Source: Pezizomycotina sp. ARF18
Lineage: Eukaryota > Ascomycota
Assembly (NCBI GenBank): GCA_002224055.1
Contig: AZLU01000107.1
Span: 1-64,000 of the forward strand
DNA length: 64,000 nt
Reading direction: 5' to 3'
Under the pieces are notes generated by a model, which made no database searches, was not told the DNA's origin, and worked only from the letters and a program-made list of their open reading frames with translations. Of this stretch, positions 1 through 12,917 are shown piece after piece; position 1 is the stretch's first letter, and every line of letters begins with the position of its first letter. The translations under genes were made by a program, and so were the position numbers.

Positions 1-1363
1 CAATGCTGCTCGAATATTCCACACAGTAGAGATGTGGCATTCTACGTGGGCGTGTGTGAGCAAAACCCAGTATCATAGTAGCCTGCCTACTGGCCTTAAG
101 AATAACGCTGACGGCGCTGTGGCGCGACGGGACGATCATCGGGCGCACCGCCAGGCGGCAGCAGAGGAGCGCGCTCGAGGCGAGGCAGAGCAGCAAGAGC
201 GGCAATGCGCACGCGGGTCATACGAGAGAGGGTAGCGGATGACATCAGCAAGGCGAGAAGAACTCGAAGAATTTGAGCCTGGCGAGTACTAAGGTCGCCC
301 ACCACACACAGCAGTACAGCAAAGGCCGCGGCGGTGCGAGGGGCTGTTTTAGCAGTCGAAGTCCTGGCCTAGAGAAGGAGAGCCAGGAGAAGCTGACATT
401 TATGAGATGTGGCCGGTCACCCGCGAAACGTAGGGTGCCCCACCGTAGGGAAGAGTCGAGTGGGATCTCGACGGGTGGATGAGCCGTTCCGTTGTAGATC
501 TATGGGAGGGGATGAAACATATGTCCATTCATCGTTCTGGCTTAATGTTATCGTATACGGTTTTGGGTTTCTCGATCGGCGTTGTTTAAAATAACTTGGA
601 GTATTTCTTCCCTTTTGCGTTATCTTTGCAATCATATCAAACTTTATCTTCAATATGAATACTTCCTTTCACGACATTCAATGGCTGTACGATATCGCTT
701 CGCGCGCTTCTCCTATTCTTAAACCTTCATCATGATTAGGGTTTACCCTGCATTTCCAAAGATCGCGAAACCTTGTCGGCGCCTTTTCGAAGTTTATAGT
801 CAAGCAGCGTAGGGCAATAAGGCAAAAATGTAAACTTTAAAGCCGTTAATACCACGTATGTGCTGCCTCGCCTAGGGGATAAAATAGGACTTTCAACATG
901 TAACATTTCACTCTTGATATTGCCGTATCGAACATGACCCGTACTCGTCTACTTATCGCTATAAAACTCTGATTACCAAGCGCTTCTGGACAAGAAGCGC
1001 TGCAGGGAAAAGATTTTGCCGTATTTGCAATCATTATTGCGGGCCTCGGATATCTCGGAAGATCGGCCTGCTAAGAGAAGAAAGAAGCGGGATTTCGAGC
1101 CATCTTTCAATCCCCACCCCTCGTTCAAAAACGTACCTAAGAAGCGAAAAATTTTTCACCGTTTGCGCAATTCGACGGCACGAGACTTGGACATATAACG
1201 AACCCAATCCCCAGACCTCGAATGAACACTGTCGCGATAAGACCTGTATCGTCTTCGTTATATGGAGGTTGTATAAATTACGGACACGCTGCTCTCATCG
1301 CCGAATATTTCAATTGCCAGGTTTATCCATTCGTACCTTCGCGATGGCGACCACAGGAAAGAG
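1..1363. other. Gene-poor left end
   Basis: No gene can be supported here. A GC-rich stretch at about 96-360 reads on the minus strand as an open, Ala/Leu/Arg-rich frame that could be the end of an exon, but it has no recognisable motif. A short Lys/Arg-rich plus-strand frame at 1016-1198 is equally anonymous. The rest has the mixed composition of intergenic DNA and ends in the 5' region of the aldo-keto reductase gene. Confidence 0.5.
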
Positions 1364-2309
1364 ATGCCGACGCTCAAGTTAAACGACGGGAATGCCGTCC
1401 CCTTGGTAGGTTATCTAGGTTTTCTTTGCCACCTCCTAACCATGTGCTAATTTAGAGCAGCTTGGTTTCGGACTCGGCACCGCAATGTCTAATAAATCCG
1501 GCGGCACTGTCATCGACGAGGAGCGCATCTCTCATATTAACACCGCTATCAAGGTCGGCTTCCGGCACCTCGATGGCGCGAGTCTTACGGCAACGAAACC
1601 GAGATCGGCGAAGCCCTAAAGCGCGCCTCGAATATTCCCCGCAGCGAATTCTTCGTCACGACGAAGTGCTGGACGAAAAGCCTCGGCGACGTGCCGAAGT
1701 CGTTCGATACGAGCTTGAAGAAGTTAGGACTGGATTACGTCGATCTATACCTCCTACACGCACCGTTCGTACCAGACGAGGTCGCCGCCACAGCCGATGA
1801 CAAGAAGAGGGTTATTACCGAGGCGTGGAAATCGGCCGTCGCGCTACAAGAGGAAGGGAAGGCGAGGAGCATCGCGTCTCGAACTTTGCAATCGAGCATC
1901 TCGAGTTACTCCGGGAGACATCAAACGTTACACCGTCCGTGAACCAGGTTGAGTTCCATTTGTATCTCCAGCAGCGCAAACTCCACGAGTATATGAAAGA
2001 AAGGGGATAGCGATGCAGGCGTATGGGCCACTCGTACCGATTACCAGAGGGAGTCCCGGACCAGCCGATACTCTCTTGACGAAGCTGGCGGAGAAATACG
2101 GTGTTACGGAAGGCGCGGTGGCGTTGCGCTGGTGTATTGATCAGGATGTGATCCCGATCTCGACGAGTTCAAAGGAGGAGAGGTTGAAGGATTACTTGAA
2201 GGTCTTCAAGTTCAAGCTGACAACTGAGGAAGTGAAAGAGCTGGCAAGCGCCGGCGAGGGTAAACATTTTAGGCAGTTTTGGAGGGCTCAGTTCCCGGAG
2301 AATCTGTGA
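1364..2309 (+). CDS. Aldo-keto reductase, frame broken by apparent 1-base losses
   Basis: An NAD(P)H-dependent aldo-keto reductase of the (alpha/beta)8-barrel superfamily, expected to reduce aldehydes or ketones in the cytosol. After a short first exon (MPTLKLNDGNAVPL) an intron of about 55 bases ends in CAG, and the second exon opens with LGFGLGT, the usual barrel entry. The catalytic tetrad is visible: Asp in FRHLD, Tyr in SYGNE, Lys in FVTTK and His in LYLLHAP. VNQVEFH, MQAYGPL and the cofactor-loop region PISTSSKEERL follow, and the protein ends RAQFPENL at about 290 residues, normal for the family. The frame shifts about three times: in GGCGCGAG (after HLDGA), in ATCGCGTC (before VSNF) and in AGGGGATAG (before AMQAYG). 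Each is explained by one missing G or C. An in-phase-uncertain ATG at 1344 is an alternative start. Family assignment is firm; the substrate is unknown. Confidence 0.9.
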
Positions 2310-3818
2310 TTGTGTACTACATAGATTGGGATTTAGCCATGCTCGCAAAATGCACAAGCCACATGTAACCATTGTCAATCGAATCATCGGAATCGCTGGG
2401 CTTCTTGATTTTAAAAGCGACTGTAGCTAGTTATCCAACAGCGTAGTTAGACGCAGTCAAGCTGGAAGCAGGTCCATAGGTACTCTCGATTCTTCCCAAA
2501 TATCGCATCATCTTCCATTTTACTACTGGTGCTAGTCCAAAGACTTCACCTTGTTATTTCCACCTAACAGTGCCTCAGATTCGAGCGATGTGATATTGGT
2601 GATGTAAAGTTCACAGCGGCAAGGGCCTGCCGTCTTAGTTCCATTTCTGAACCAAGACTCGATGATTGTAACAACGTTACAGGAACTGTGGCTGTCCTCA
2701 CACCTCTCCGCACGACCAACTAAAAACCATGTCTCTTAATATCATGACCTTGCTTAAACACTATCCGTCACTATTCTTGGCTTTGGTCTCTCACTTACAG
2801 TCATGCCTTGGCCAACGGAAGGGCATCGCCTGAAGTTCATGTAACACCAACGCTTTGGCACAGTCCTTAAATTATCTCGCTGAATTTTGACTGGTTCGCG
2901 GAATTGCAGAACATAAGCTTGAAAGGCTCACTCCTCAATATTAATAAAATGCAATATTGACACTGGAGTCGAGCCACTAATCGATTGTCTCAGGAAACGA
3001 ATCCAAAACAGCCGAAATTATAAACCGGGGTGGAGGATTTTTTATATCTCCCTCGGTTGTCCATTAATTGATAGTCATTTTACCAAACACAGGGAAGTTA
3101 TTTGGAGAAACGCCGGATTTTAGCCACTACTATACGGATATCGATTTATGCCTTTGACCAAGAGATAGGAGGCGACCGATAATTCATGCGGTACCGCGGT
3201 GGATAGTGGCGCAAGGACTGTTTTCTAAGACTTTTACAGAGCTTTCTTGATCGCTAGGATGAAACGAGATGGGGCTCCGTTTCGAGTCTATTGCCGACGA
3301 CATAACTACTGCGTGATGCAGAGAATTCCAACCTTGGTTAGATTTCTACAGCTTTCATCTCCACGTCTTCTTTCGCTAGGGCTTCTCTTCTTGAATTCTG
3401 AATCCAGCGCATAGAAAGGCTTCGACGACGAAACTTGACTATATCGATTACAGTTGAAACGATGCGACAGCTATCTTCTTCAATCGTGATGCTCATCGAG
3501 CTTCGAAGCCGAAGGTGCTTTGAGAAGGGATATATAAAGTATGACGTTCAATCCTTCAAGCTTGGAGGAAAGCTTTGTATCTTTGTGCTTCCGCGTCTTT
3601 TCGGTTCCTACCTTACTTTCTTTCTATCTTTACAATTGAATCATTCGTTTCTTTCAGTTGAACTGGAAACTAATTAGGATCTGGGAATCCCGTACACATT
3701 CATTTCGTTTTTGTCTCTCACTGGCCGTAAGGTAGTGAGATTACTTCAGACAGTGTTATTCCTTGATTTCACCTTCATTTCAGTTTGTTCACCGACGATC
3801 TGAAGAAATCAAGCAAAA
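2310..3818. other. Intergenic region
   Basis: About 1.5 kb with no supportable gene. It holds the 3' region of the aldo-keto reductase gene and the probable promoter and 5' UTR of the phosphatase gene. The last 100 bases are rich in pyrimidine runs, as is usual just upstream of fungal start codons. The 80-codon frame at 3435-3677 has no protein-like features and is not annotated. Confidence 0.5.
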
Positions 3819-6376
3819 ATGCCTTCCTTTTACACCTACTTTCTTCCTCTCCTCGCCCTCCCGCTCGTCTCTGCTTCCATCCACAACAACGTCAATTACC
3901 GCCCTTATTCCACAAACCCATACCACAATGTCTCCGTTTTGATCCCTGACGTCCGCCACCTCGAGCTGAAGATCCGGAAACGTCAAGAATCCGGGGGCGA
4001 CGCGTTCCTCGACGGCTACTTCTCCTCCGGTATCGCATCCGGCGATCCAGCAACAGACTCTGTCGTTCTCTGGACGCGCTTCGCACCTTGCAGCGCCGTC
4101 AAGAAAGCGTCGACTGATGACTACATCGTCAAGAACCGGAAGAGCGACGGCGATTACCCTTGGCCAACGTACGCGCCAAAACCCATCAACCGGCCAACGA
4201 CGGCTTGATGACGTGCGTCAAATACAAGATTTGGCTTGCGTCTGACGCCGACGGTGAGTCCAAAGCGGACTTCGGGCCCGAAGCGTACACCAGCGCCGAA
4301 ATAGATTGGACGGTCAAGTTCATCCCCGACGGCTTGAATGAATTTACGTCGTACAAGTACCGTTTTTACCAGTGCGGGAAGGAAACAACAGTTATGAGCA
4401 CTATTGGTAACACAAAGACGCTACCAGATCAGAATAATCCGCTCGCGAACGGGTTGAAGTTTACGATGTATACTTGCGCTAATATGCCTTGGGTATGAAG
4501 TCCTCGCTTAAAGCTTTGTTAATGGCAGAATGGACCATGCTAATAGAACCGTAGGGTTTCTTCAACGCGTACGACAACGTCGTCAAGAAGCAGTCCCGGC
4601 AGCCGGATTATATCATCTTCCTCGGCGATTACATCTACGAGTGTAAGCATAACCGCCTCTCTTCTCCAAATTACAAAACCCTGTTTTCACTGACATGGAA
4701 TCACAGTCCAAGCCGGAGCCTACGAGCACCGAACGCCAAGCAGATGGGCCGCCGCTCGCCGATCTCGTACGGCATGACTAAGCTGTCCGACTTCCGCGGG
4801 CGCTACTTGCAGTACAAATCCGACAAGAACCTGCAGGACAACCACGCCGCTTTCCCCTGGATAGCCATCTGGGATGACCACGAGATGGGCGACAACGCCT
4901 GGAACGAAGGCATGACCTGGTGGGCTTACAGGCAGTATACTGGAACCCTGGCGGCCGACCCGCGTTCACCGACGTTAAGCATAACTCAGTCCGCGCGTAC
5001 TTCGAGTACATGCCGATCCGTCAGCAGCAGTACGAGAATAACTTGAGGATCTGGAGACAGTTCCAGATGGGTAATCTGATTAATCTTATGATGCTTGATA
5101 CGAGAGAGTACGATAGGGATATTAGTCAGTATACTGGGGCGGCTAGCAGCAGTTGACGCAGAGCTTGCCGGGTTATACGAGGATACGGACGGGAAGGCTT
5201 ATACAGCCCACAGGAAGGATCCGGACCCGATCGATAGCAAGTTGAACCCGGCTCCTGCAGGCGCGAAGACTAGAACGGTAAGTTTTCTCTTGCTCCGAGA
5301 AAACCCCACAATGTGCGATCAGGGGGGACGGGATTGCTGATTTATTTTGGTGGTGTTTTGTAGATGATGGCGCAGACCAGGAAAAGTGGTTCAAAGAGAC
5401 CTTCGAAAAGTCCACGTCGACTTGGCAGATCATCGGCAACCAGGTAATCTTCTCAGCAGCTTACGGCGGAGGCGATTCCTGGCACGGCTACGCCGGCACC
5501 CGCACGAACATGATGAACTGGATCGCCGGCCAGCCCAACAAGCGCACCGTCATCCTCACCGGCGACTCCCATCAGAACTGGGCCCACGACATCGTCCGCT
5601 ACAACATCAATGGTGGAAACGTGGGAACTTACGATGCCACAACCGGCAAAGGCGCCATCGCAGTAGAATTCGCTCTGACCGGTCTCTCTTCCCCGCCGCC
5701 CGGTACTAACAACGGTGATAACACGGCATACTACGATTACAGCTGGTACTACCCGTCGAGCACCGTGTCTGCGACTAAGTCGAAGGCGGGCTTGAAGTGC
5801 AGCACTGGTGGACGAGAGGATACATGGAGATGGACGTCACCAAGGACAACATCAAAACGCGCTACATCGGTACACCTGCATGACTTCGCAGAACAACTAT
5901 GAGAGACTCTGGCGGAATTCCAAGTCGACCACACTGATAACCACATTAAGAGGTTCAATGCGAACGGCGCACTATTCCCCGACGGCAAATTCGGTGCTGG
6001 CGGTGTACCTGCATCAACCCCGGTACCGTTGTCGCAGAATCCGCCTTCGCGGTACCGATGCGGCGAAGGGAACGCAGGTTACAATATTACCGGTCACCAG
6101 GCCCGGTGCTACAAGCGCCGTTCAGGCTTTGTGTCTCGGTGTTCCAGCGCTGAAGGGTGGACCTACCAGGTATTTACGCCGGCTGCTGTGGTACCTAGTC
6201 CGCCCGCGAAGTGTCCCGCACTCGCTGCGCCGGCGAAGGTGGCAGCGAGGGATGCGCTCCCGGAGAGGAATGAAGCTTACGTGACAACTACGAGACAGGA
6301 GGTGAGTGCGACCCGCGCCGGAACCAGGGAGGGCCACGGCGGTCCGAGGAGGCATGGTAAGCCTGCCCCAGACTGA
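3819..6376 (+). CDS. Secreted PhoD-type alkaline phosphatase
   Basis: A PhoD-family metallophosphatase, which cleaves phosphate mono- or diesters outside the cell or at the wall. It opens with a signal peptide (about residues 1-20, FLPLLALPLVSAS). The PhoD N-terminal signature GIASGDPATDSVVLWTRFAP follows at about residues 65-90. The metal-site motifs come in family order: FLGDYIYE (about 4615-4641), IWDDHEMGDNAW (about 4866-4905) and LTGDSHQNWAHD (about 5555-5590). Introns are visible at about 4493-4553 (between PW and GFF), 4641-4706 (inside the GDYIYE region) and 5278-5363. The frame is interrupted several times, for example near 4190 (CGGCCAACG) and 5370 (GATGGCGC), each consistent with one lost C or G. 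The last 300 bases, after GYMEMDVTKDNI, are GC-rich and appear coding, but the true stop is uncertain. Identification is strong; the exact C-terminus is not. Confidence 0.9.
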
Positions 6377-6775
6377 AGAAGAGGAGGGCTTACAGGCAAA
6401 TGATGGAGAGGAATGAGTTCTAAATTGCATCTCTGTGAAATCTTCCTTGGAGTTTCCTTCGTTTTGCTTTCCCAACTTTTGTCTTTAGATCCGATTCATT
6501 AATGATGTAACGACACTACATAGACTTAGACGCCCAGATATAAACACTGATAATATGAATAACGCTTATACTTGCTGCAATCGTCACAACTACATATATG
6601 ATACATCCTTTTTTATGGAAGTATTATTTGCGTTCAGGTAGTGGCATGGAATGAGAGCATCCTGTATTTTTTTGAATTCGTACTACGAGTAATAGCAGTC
6701 GAAACTTGTATTTTAGTCAATAGATACCCGGATAGATTCTTCCTGATACGAATCCTTCTAAGGACACTTCTTTCT
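6377..6775. other. Convergent 3' intergenic region
   Basis: About 400 bases between the ends of two convergent genes. It is AT-rich, with probable polyadenylation and termination sequences for both. No gene is seen. Confidence 0.5.
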
Positions 6776-7584
6776 TTAATGGCACTGCGATTCCGGGATG
6801 ACATCAACGTTGACGTAAGCGCAGTGGTAAGCGCCCCTCCCTTGGTCGGGAAGGTCCAGGTTGAACTGCGCCAGGTTGAAGCCGGTCTTCGTCCAGTACA
6901 GGTTATTACCCGCTGGCGAGTAGCAGACTACGTCATCCAAAACACATTAACACCACAATTCTCAAACGTGCTACTAAGAAGCATGTACTTACGGATCCAC
7001 TGATTGAACAGGTTCTCGGAATCCGTCAAATGCCTGTTATGCTCAGTCCCGGGAGAAGAGGAGGTGAACACTTCGATACACGATCCAGCATTAGTACCAC
7101 CGATTCCCTTGTGATCATTGAGGGCGAAGGAGAGTCGGGGCGAGAGCTTACTTCGGTGCAACAGCGCTCTGGAACCTAACGCTCCCATACCCCTGCGGCG
7201 CAACAGTCGTACCAAGATACCGCGCGAGCTCTTCAGAACAGTATTCGAGCCGTTAACCTCGGTCGTGAACTTCTGCGCCGCGTGGCGTCGTGCGTGAACG
7301 CGAGGTTCTCCGCGGCGTTGGAGCCGGTTCCTTGCTTGTAAACCGCTGATACGACATGACGTCAGTTTAATAACTTATCGAGAAGCTGGCTTATATTGGG
7401 GGAGGGAATGATGATGGGGTTTAGTACCGTAGAGACCACTCTCGCCGACGTATTTGGCGACTTGAGCGTCGTTCTGGACGCCCGATGCGCTGATCTTGAT
7501 GGCGTAGGAATCTTGGTGCGCGGGTGCTGCGATGGCGGCTCCGGTGAAGACAAGAGCGGCGGCGGCGGCGGTTTGGAAATGCAT
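6776..7584 (-). CDS. Small secreted protein of unknown function
   Basis: A hypothetical secreted protein. The start at 7584 gives a clear signal peptide (MHFQTAAAAALVFTGAAIAAP) followed by a short mature part, DSYAIKISASGVQNDAQVAKY. An intron begins GTACTAAAC after GLYG at about 7428, and coding resumes with AVYKQGTGSNAAENLAF near 7344. Further exons read FTTEVNGSNTVLKSS, GGTNAGSCIEVFTSSS and, after an intron starting GTAAGTAC near 6995, VCYSPAGNNLYWTKTG, ending ESQCH at 6776. Total length is about 200 residues. One or two frame slips occur in the second exon, near GGCGCAGAAG. Three to four Cys residues in the C-terminal half suggest disulfides. I do not recognise the family; secretion is inferred from the leader. 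Confidence 0.6.
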
Positions 7585-9169
7585 CTTCTCAGATTATAGC
7601 GAGTGAATTGTATAAACGAGTGTTATAATCTTGGTAGTGAGTGAATGTATGGATAGATGGATGTTGGATGAAAGGGATATCGGAAAGAAAGGATGGGGAA
7701 ATGGTCATTTATAGACAGTCGAAAGGATTAGCGATTGTTCGCTGTTGTCATTCCTTCCCTGTGTTCCTGCGGGTGGTCACGATATGACCAGGAAATGTAT
7801 CAATGTCTTAGCATGGAATTCGGAATTTTCGGCAAGGGTTAAGTTTCCCAGCCCGCCAATGGAAATCCTGCAAGACCTAAACGAAAACGCGCCATTCCAG
7901 CGCGTTTTTTCCTGCAAAACATCGGTGTTCTCTGTGATCGTAAGATATCTTGCCTCTATGGTTCTGCATTGTAACGGCAACAGTTACCGCAATCGGAACA
8001 GGCAAAAGTGTTTCCAGAATGTCGAAGATTTCTTTCGTTACAATTGAAAAGCAAAAAAGGCTTCCAGATACATCGGCGTTTCCTTAGGAACGTCGTGATA
8101 AACGTTTTGGGAATATAAGAGTAGAAGAAAACGAGTGGCAGTGATCTCATTCCGGTTCTGGAAGATGTATACCTAGTAGTAGGACCTCATACCGAGGTGG
8201 GCTTGCGAGCTCGAAGCTAGATGTCACCCGCGGTAAGAAATCTATTTTTAAAGACCATGAGAGGATCCCTTCTCGTATTCTACCATGTCATTGGAGTTCA
8301 CGGCATCGCTAGATCATAGCTCGGGGAACATCTTCCGTTCTATAAATATGGTGGGTTTTCGAAATACGATATATGGAAAGCCACATCACTCAGAGCGCGG
8401 ATCACCGGGAAACAAATCAAATATCGCAATTAAGCATGGCTTTCTAGCTATTTAACAACTTTCCGCCTGTAGAATTGTTAGCCAAGAATGGAAGGCTAGA
8501 AAGCTTCCGAGACAAATGTAAGGCTTTCGATCTCTAAAGCGACTGAAACATGCCGTTCTTACGATATTCTCCGCAGGAAAACATCAACAAAAAGCTTGTT
8601 ATCAATATATAAGCGCTATGCATGTCCGTCTATCGTATGATAATAAATGGCGGGTATGTGCTTAGTCATGTAGATGATTTGAACAATAAGTTTTTAGTGG
8701 GAGAAGCTAGTATTGGTACCTTGTCTTCTAGAGGAACTCGAACTGAATACGCTGCATTGTGATAGAATCTCGAGAGTATAGAACTATTTTCTAACAGAAA
8801 AACTCGAGATATATTACGGACAAATTCGAGGTCAAAGAAGCGCCCGTCCAATCACAGAATCTGTCAGCTATTTGGTGTAAATAGACCGTATTGGCCATTA
8901 GGTACGTGCGCTAATGTACCTTTGTATTCTTCCCTATAACTATATGAGATCTGTAACCCCTGTCATGTTATTGTGTACTTTATATGAAAATGCTTTGAAT
9001 TGTTTCTCTTTCGTAAAAGAAAGAAAACCGTGGTATGACTATTAATGCAAAGATCCCCTCTCCTTAGGGGGTGATGCTGCTGCTTCTAAACAATCCAAAA
9101 ATTCGTCTTGTTATCAGAATACCTTCACAATCGCCGACCGTAGCCGCAAAACAATGATGACCCTTATGC
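7585..9169. other. Intergenic region
   Basis: About 1.6 kb without a supportable gene. The first 150 bases are the likely promoter of the minus-strand secreted protein. The remaining sequence has moderate A+T content, with small open frames on both strands (7745-8047, 7956-8150, 8666-8851) that lack codon bias or motifs. Confidence 0.5.
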
Positions 9170-10511
9170 TTACTCGCTGGAGCTGTTATTAGCATCCCCT
9201 TCCCTCTTCTTCTTGTAGGTACCCAATCCGGCGATGCCGGCCTCCTGCTCCTCGCCGCCAAGCCACGGCTTCTTCGCTTCGCCGCTGACGGACCGGACGA
9301 CGGTGTAGTAGACGATGAGGCCGACGAGGACGAGGACGAACGCGATCGGGTAGAGGAAGTATACGGTGTAGTGGAACAGGCGGACACCTAACAAATTCAT
9401 TCGAGGTTAGCAAATTCCATCCCGCTTGACACTTACAACGGAATTCGAGGAGGCGGAGGAAGTAAAAACTCACCGATTAGCAACCCCAGAAATCACTCGT
9501 AAGAATACTCAAATTGTAAAAGCATGCCGAGCTCATCCTGAACACGATGGGCACGCAGCTGTACATCGTGAACATGATAAGATTATAACCCGCCAAATAA
9601 CCACCGACTTTTCCGCTCCAGTTCGCCGCGGCGAGTGCTTTGCGTTCAAAGATCGCGACCTGGCAGCCGTTTATTATCATACCCAGAGTCCTAACTGTCC
9701 CAATACTTCGTACAGCGGCCGCTTCGATACCACGAATTCCTCGAACGTGTTCGAGACACCGTAGCATGTCGCGCCCAACAACATGAACAAATCGCCCTTA
9801 ACGCGCTGGCCGGGGTTATAATCCTTCCCCGTAAGCGCGTCCGATCCAACCAACAATCCCAACCCCAACAAACAGATAAAAATACCTAAAACCTGCGTCC
9901 AGTGATACCTAACCTTCAACAATAAATAGCTCAAGATGACAACAACAACGACCGCGAACGCGTCCAGCAACTCGCAGGAGAGTAAAGTAGTGTACGAGTA
10001 CGCTTTGACGACAAAGTAATTACCCTGAACGTCGACGAACGACCAGAGCAGGAATTTCCAGCCGGAGGTGTATACCATTTTCCCCCACTCGCGGGGGCCG
10101 TATTTGTAGAGGGTGTAAGGGGTGTAGACGACGAAGAGGAGGGCGTAGTTTATGAAGGTTTCGAAGGCGGGGGTGTTGTTGCCGGATTGGGCCATGTAGG
10201 TTACGAGGGTGTTTGTTCCGACCTGTTTGTTTGAGCGTCAGCGAGAACAAGGATGAAGAGTAAGAAAAGAACTAAGATAGAAGGGAAGAACGAGGAGGAA
10301 GACTCACGATGCACCAACTCAGCAATTGTCCCAGTACCAGCACCGTCCAGAACCTCTTCGTCCGCAGGAACTCGAAGCGCCGCGGCGGGATCGACGATGT
10401 CTCGTTCTCGTCCGTCGTCAGATCGGGCGACTCGCCGCGCTCGACGGCGGCGGCATCGGCGTCGCTATTCTTCTGGTCCGTGTTCACGAACTCCGGGTTT
10501 GCCGAAGCCAT
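9170..10511 (-). CDS. SLC35F-type membrane transporter
   Basis: A multispan protein of the drug/metabolite transporter superfamily, closest in pattern to solute carrier 35 members F1/F2/F6 (the DUF914-type family), probably in an internal membrane; its substrate is unknown. The start at 10511 gives MASANPEF and an acidic, Ser/Thr-rich cytosolic head with a PPRRFEFLRTKRFWTVL entry to helix 1. An intron with donor GTGAGT after LSWCI spans about 10216-10306. A long hydrophobic exon then runs from VGTNTLVTYMAQSG through KFLLWSFVDVQGNYFVVKAY, GIFICLLGLGLLVGSDALTG and GDLFMLLGATCYGVSNTFEE, all typical of the family. A second intron lies at about 9391-9473, after SDFWGLLI, and the C-terminus is a Lys/Glu-rich tail. 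The single frame slip, at CTCTGGGTATG near 9687, is repaired in concept by one extra G. About ten transmembrane helices are expected. Confidence 0.9.
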
Positions 10512-11579
10512 GGTTTGTGATAAGTGTGAGAGGTGAGGGGTTGTGAGATCCTGTCGGTGGGAGAAACGGTACTCGTACTCTCGGAAACGGTCCGAGCCTT
10601 CTTTACGACGAGAAAACGATAGGAGAGAAGAAGGGAAGAGACGAAGGTCGCGAAAACGATGAGAAGATGCGAGGGTAAAGGGGGTTTTATTAGAAAGGAT
10701 TAAAGGGTCCCTTTCCAAAGAATTTTTGCCGTTCGCCTATGCGGATGATGAGAAAGGAAGGAGGATGCAAAGTCTGCAGTATTAGGCGGCGAAAAGTAAA
10801 TGGGAAAAAAAAATTTTCTTTCTCCGCCAAAAGGTACAGAAAAAAGTCTATCTATCTGATATTCGATTCTGAGACTCTGTTCCGCGGTATCGGTTACTTC
10901 CGTCGGCATGCCAGATACTTGTATGATATATAGCAGAAAACTATAATACTACTGTAGCAAACTATAATAGCAATGATTACACAAGAGTCTTTTCTAAATT
11001 CTACCTAGACCCGCAGACGCCATACTTCGAGATCCTGGTCGTTATCATGGTGAAGCACGCTGCACGCGGCATGGGTCTCTTCCGATCTCGAGTTTTTATC
11101 CCCCGCCGGCTGCGCATCACCTTTTCCGGCGATAGTGCAGCAAACCCTGCAAGTAAACTTGCGGCGTGCTATTCGCCATCCCGGCTTCCCCGAGAGAGAT
11201 GGCGGGAATTCCCTTTGCCCCTCCCCCCTCCCAGCTGTGCATACTGCGGCGCAGGAAAGGATTGTTTCGAAACAGCGACTGTGTGGATGACGGCGGAGTC
11301 GAGGCGCGACGGTCGGTTGAGAGTTCCTCTTGGTTGGCTAGCAGTACGATCAGGCGCTCTGCGGGGTTCAGGATCCATGAACTTTGGACATTTTACAAAC
11401 CTGAGTTCATGAACATTGTCTGAGCACACGAGTATTTGTATCTCTGAGTGAAGCTAAATAATTGAGCAGAAAACAGTTAAAGAATGAGGACACAGGAACT
11501 TCGTTTTTTCGTCCTTGGGCGGGGAAGCGCGAGACTCCCGAGACAGGTTTACTCGAACCTTGCACAATCAAAAGGGAAT
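10512..11579. other. Intergenic region upstream of cassette array
   Basis: About 1.1 kb. The part next to 10511 is purine-rich on the plus strand, the promoter and 5' UTR of the transporter gene. The frame at 11047-11412 is open on three frames because of local GC richness and shows no protein-like features. Homology to the upstream blocks of the downstream cassettes begins near 11580. Confidence 0.4.
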
Positions 11580-12019
11580 TAACTACACTGCTGAGGCTCT
11601 CGCTGAACAAGCTGTATAGCCGCCTATCGAGATGCGAATCTTTCCTTATGAAATTTGTTGTAATATAGGGGGAGGTCGTATTATTCTTAATGTCTTGTGA
11701 CGCCTTATATTGGTAATATTTTTGATAGCGACAAAAAACATAAGAATGAAAGAAAAATTCAGGTCTCAAGTTCGCATCGTAGCTCCGATGAAGTTTAACA
11801 AATCTCAAGCTTGAAAACCTGAGGTCTATTTCTATTTTCATGTATCTCGTCTGCTATAAAACAAAATTACGCGGAAAACTGCCTTGAAGAAACTGGTAGT
11901 AGCATATCTTACGGTCGGTCTAAGGCATAGATAGTGATGGCTTAGAAATCCCTAGACTCGTTAAACTCGGAGATCCTTCGAAAAATAAAGAGAAAAGAAA
12001 AACGAAAAACGGCAAAGCG

Positions 12020-12330
12020 ATGTGTGGCACAAAACCGTACCGATTTTCAAAATGCGTCCATGAGACCGTCGTCGCCGAAGAATTTATAACATGCGAAATT
12101 GCCAGGCGCAACGATGAGATCTGTGAGAAGGAAAAATGGAGGCCTGCCGTCGGTTATAGAAACACGTTTGCTAGACATGCAAGGAGGCACAGAAGGCAGC
12201 GAGAGAGGAAGCACAGAGAGTAGCGAGGGAAGACGCCGAAAGGCGAGCGGCGGCGGCGGCGGCGGCCCGCGAGGCTAGAGTCATGGCACATATGATGGAT
12301 CTGAACAGGTTTATAGATCCTAAACCTTAA
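12020..12330 (+). CDS. Cassette copy 1, Cys/His small protein (frame broken once)
   Basis: First member of the array; function unknown. The N-terminal part (MCGTKPYRFSKC, then VHE, ITCEIA and EICEKEKW) follows the family pattern M-C-x9-C-[GV]-H-x(9-13)-C-x9-C-x4-W, though Gly of the CGH is Val here. The C-terminal helical part lies one frame over. It begins near 12178 with CKEAQKAAREEAQ, runs through an Ala block and ends DLNRFIDPKP with a stop at 12330. The slip lies at about 12160-12180, where copy 3 reads LCRLC. One lost base would explain it, but local decay is also possible because a stop lies there in the target frame. Frame-joined length would be about 103 residues, matching copy 3. 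Confidence 0.65.
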
Positions 12331-12917
12331 TATATTCTCTAGCGTAGCTTGATAATATTACTCTGTCTAGAAGCATAACTGTTCACTGGTATAAGAACGT
12401 ATCAATATGACCCAGCGCGGTGCGCAAATCGGTAGGGTCTTGGATTTTCATATAAACGACTCGGATATTTAAAACCTCAGACTTGAGACATCGTTAAGTA
12501 ACTTCCGAGTCGTTACACAAAAACAAGCTTAGATATACTTTATAGCTACCTATCGAGATACGTATATTCTTTATGGAATTCTTTTTGTGACGAGAGAGGT
12601 TGTATGATTCGTAATATCCTCTGGCATCTTGGCATTGGCGATATTTCTAATGGTGACAAAAGGAAAATCTAGCCTCAAGTTCCCATCGCAGATCTCAAGG
12701 CTGACAAAATCTTAAGCTTGAAGATTGATGTCTACTTATACGTATTCCATGTATCTCTTCGAAAATAAAAAGGGTTCTCTCAGAGCCACCTTGAAGAACC
12801 GCTAACGATATTATTTCCTACGGTCTAAGATATCACTTGCATACGTAGAAAGCCCTGGAAAGCTTAAACTCTGATCATTCGAAACAATAAAAAGATAAAA
12901 AGAAAACTACAAAAACA

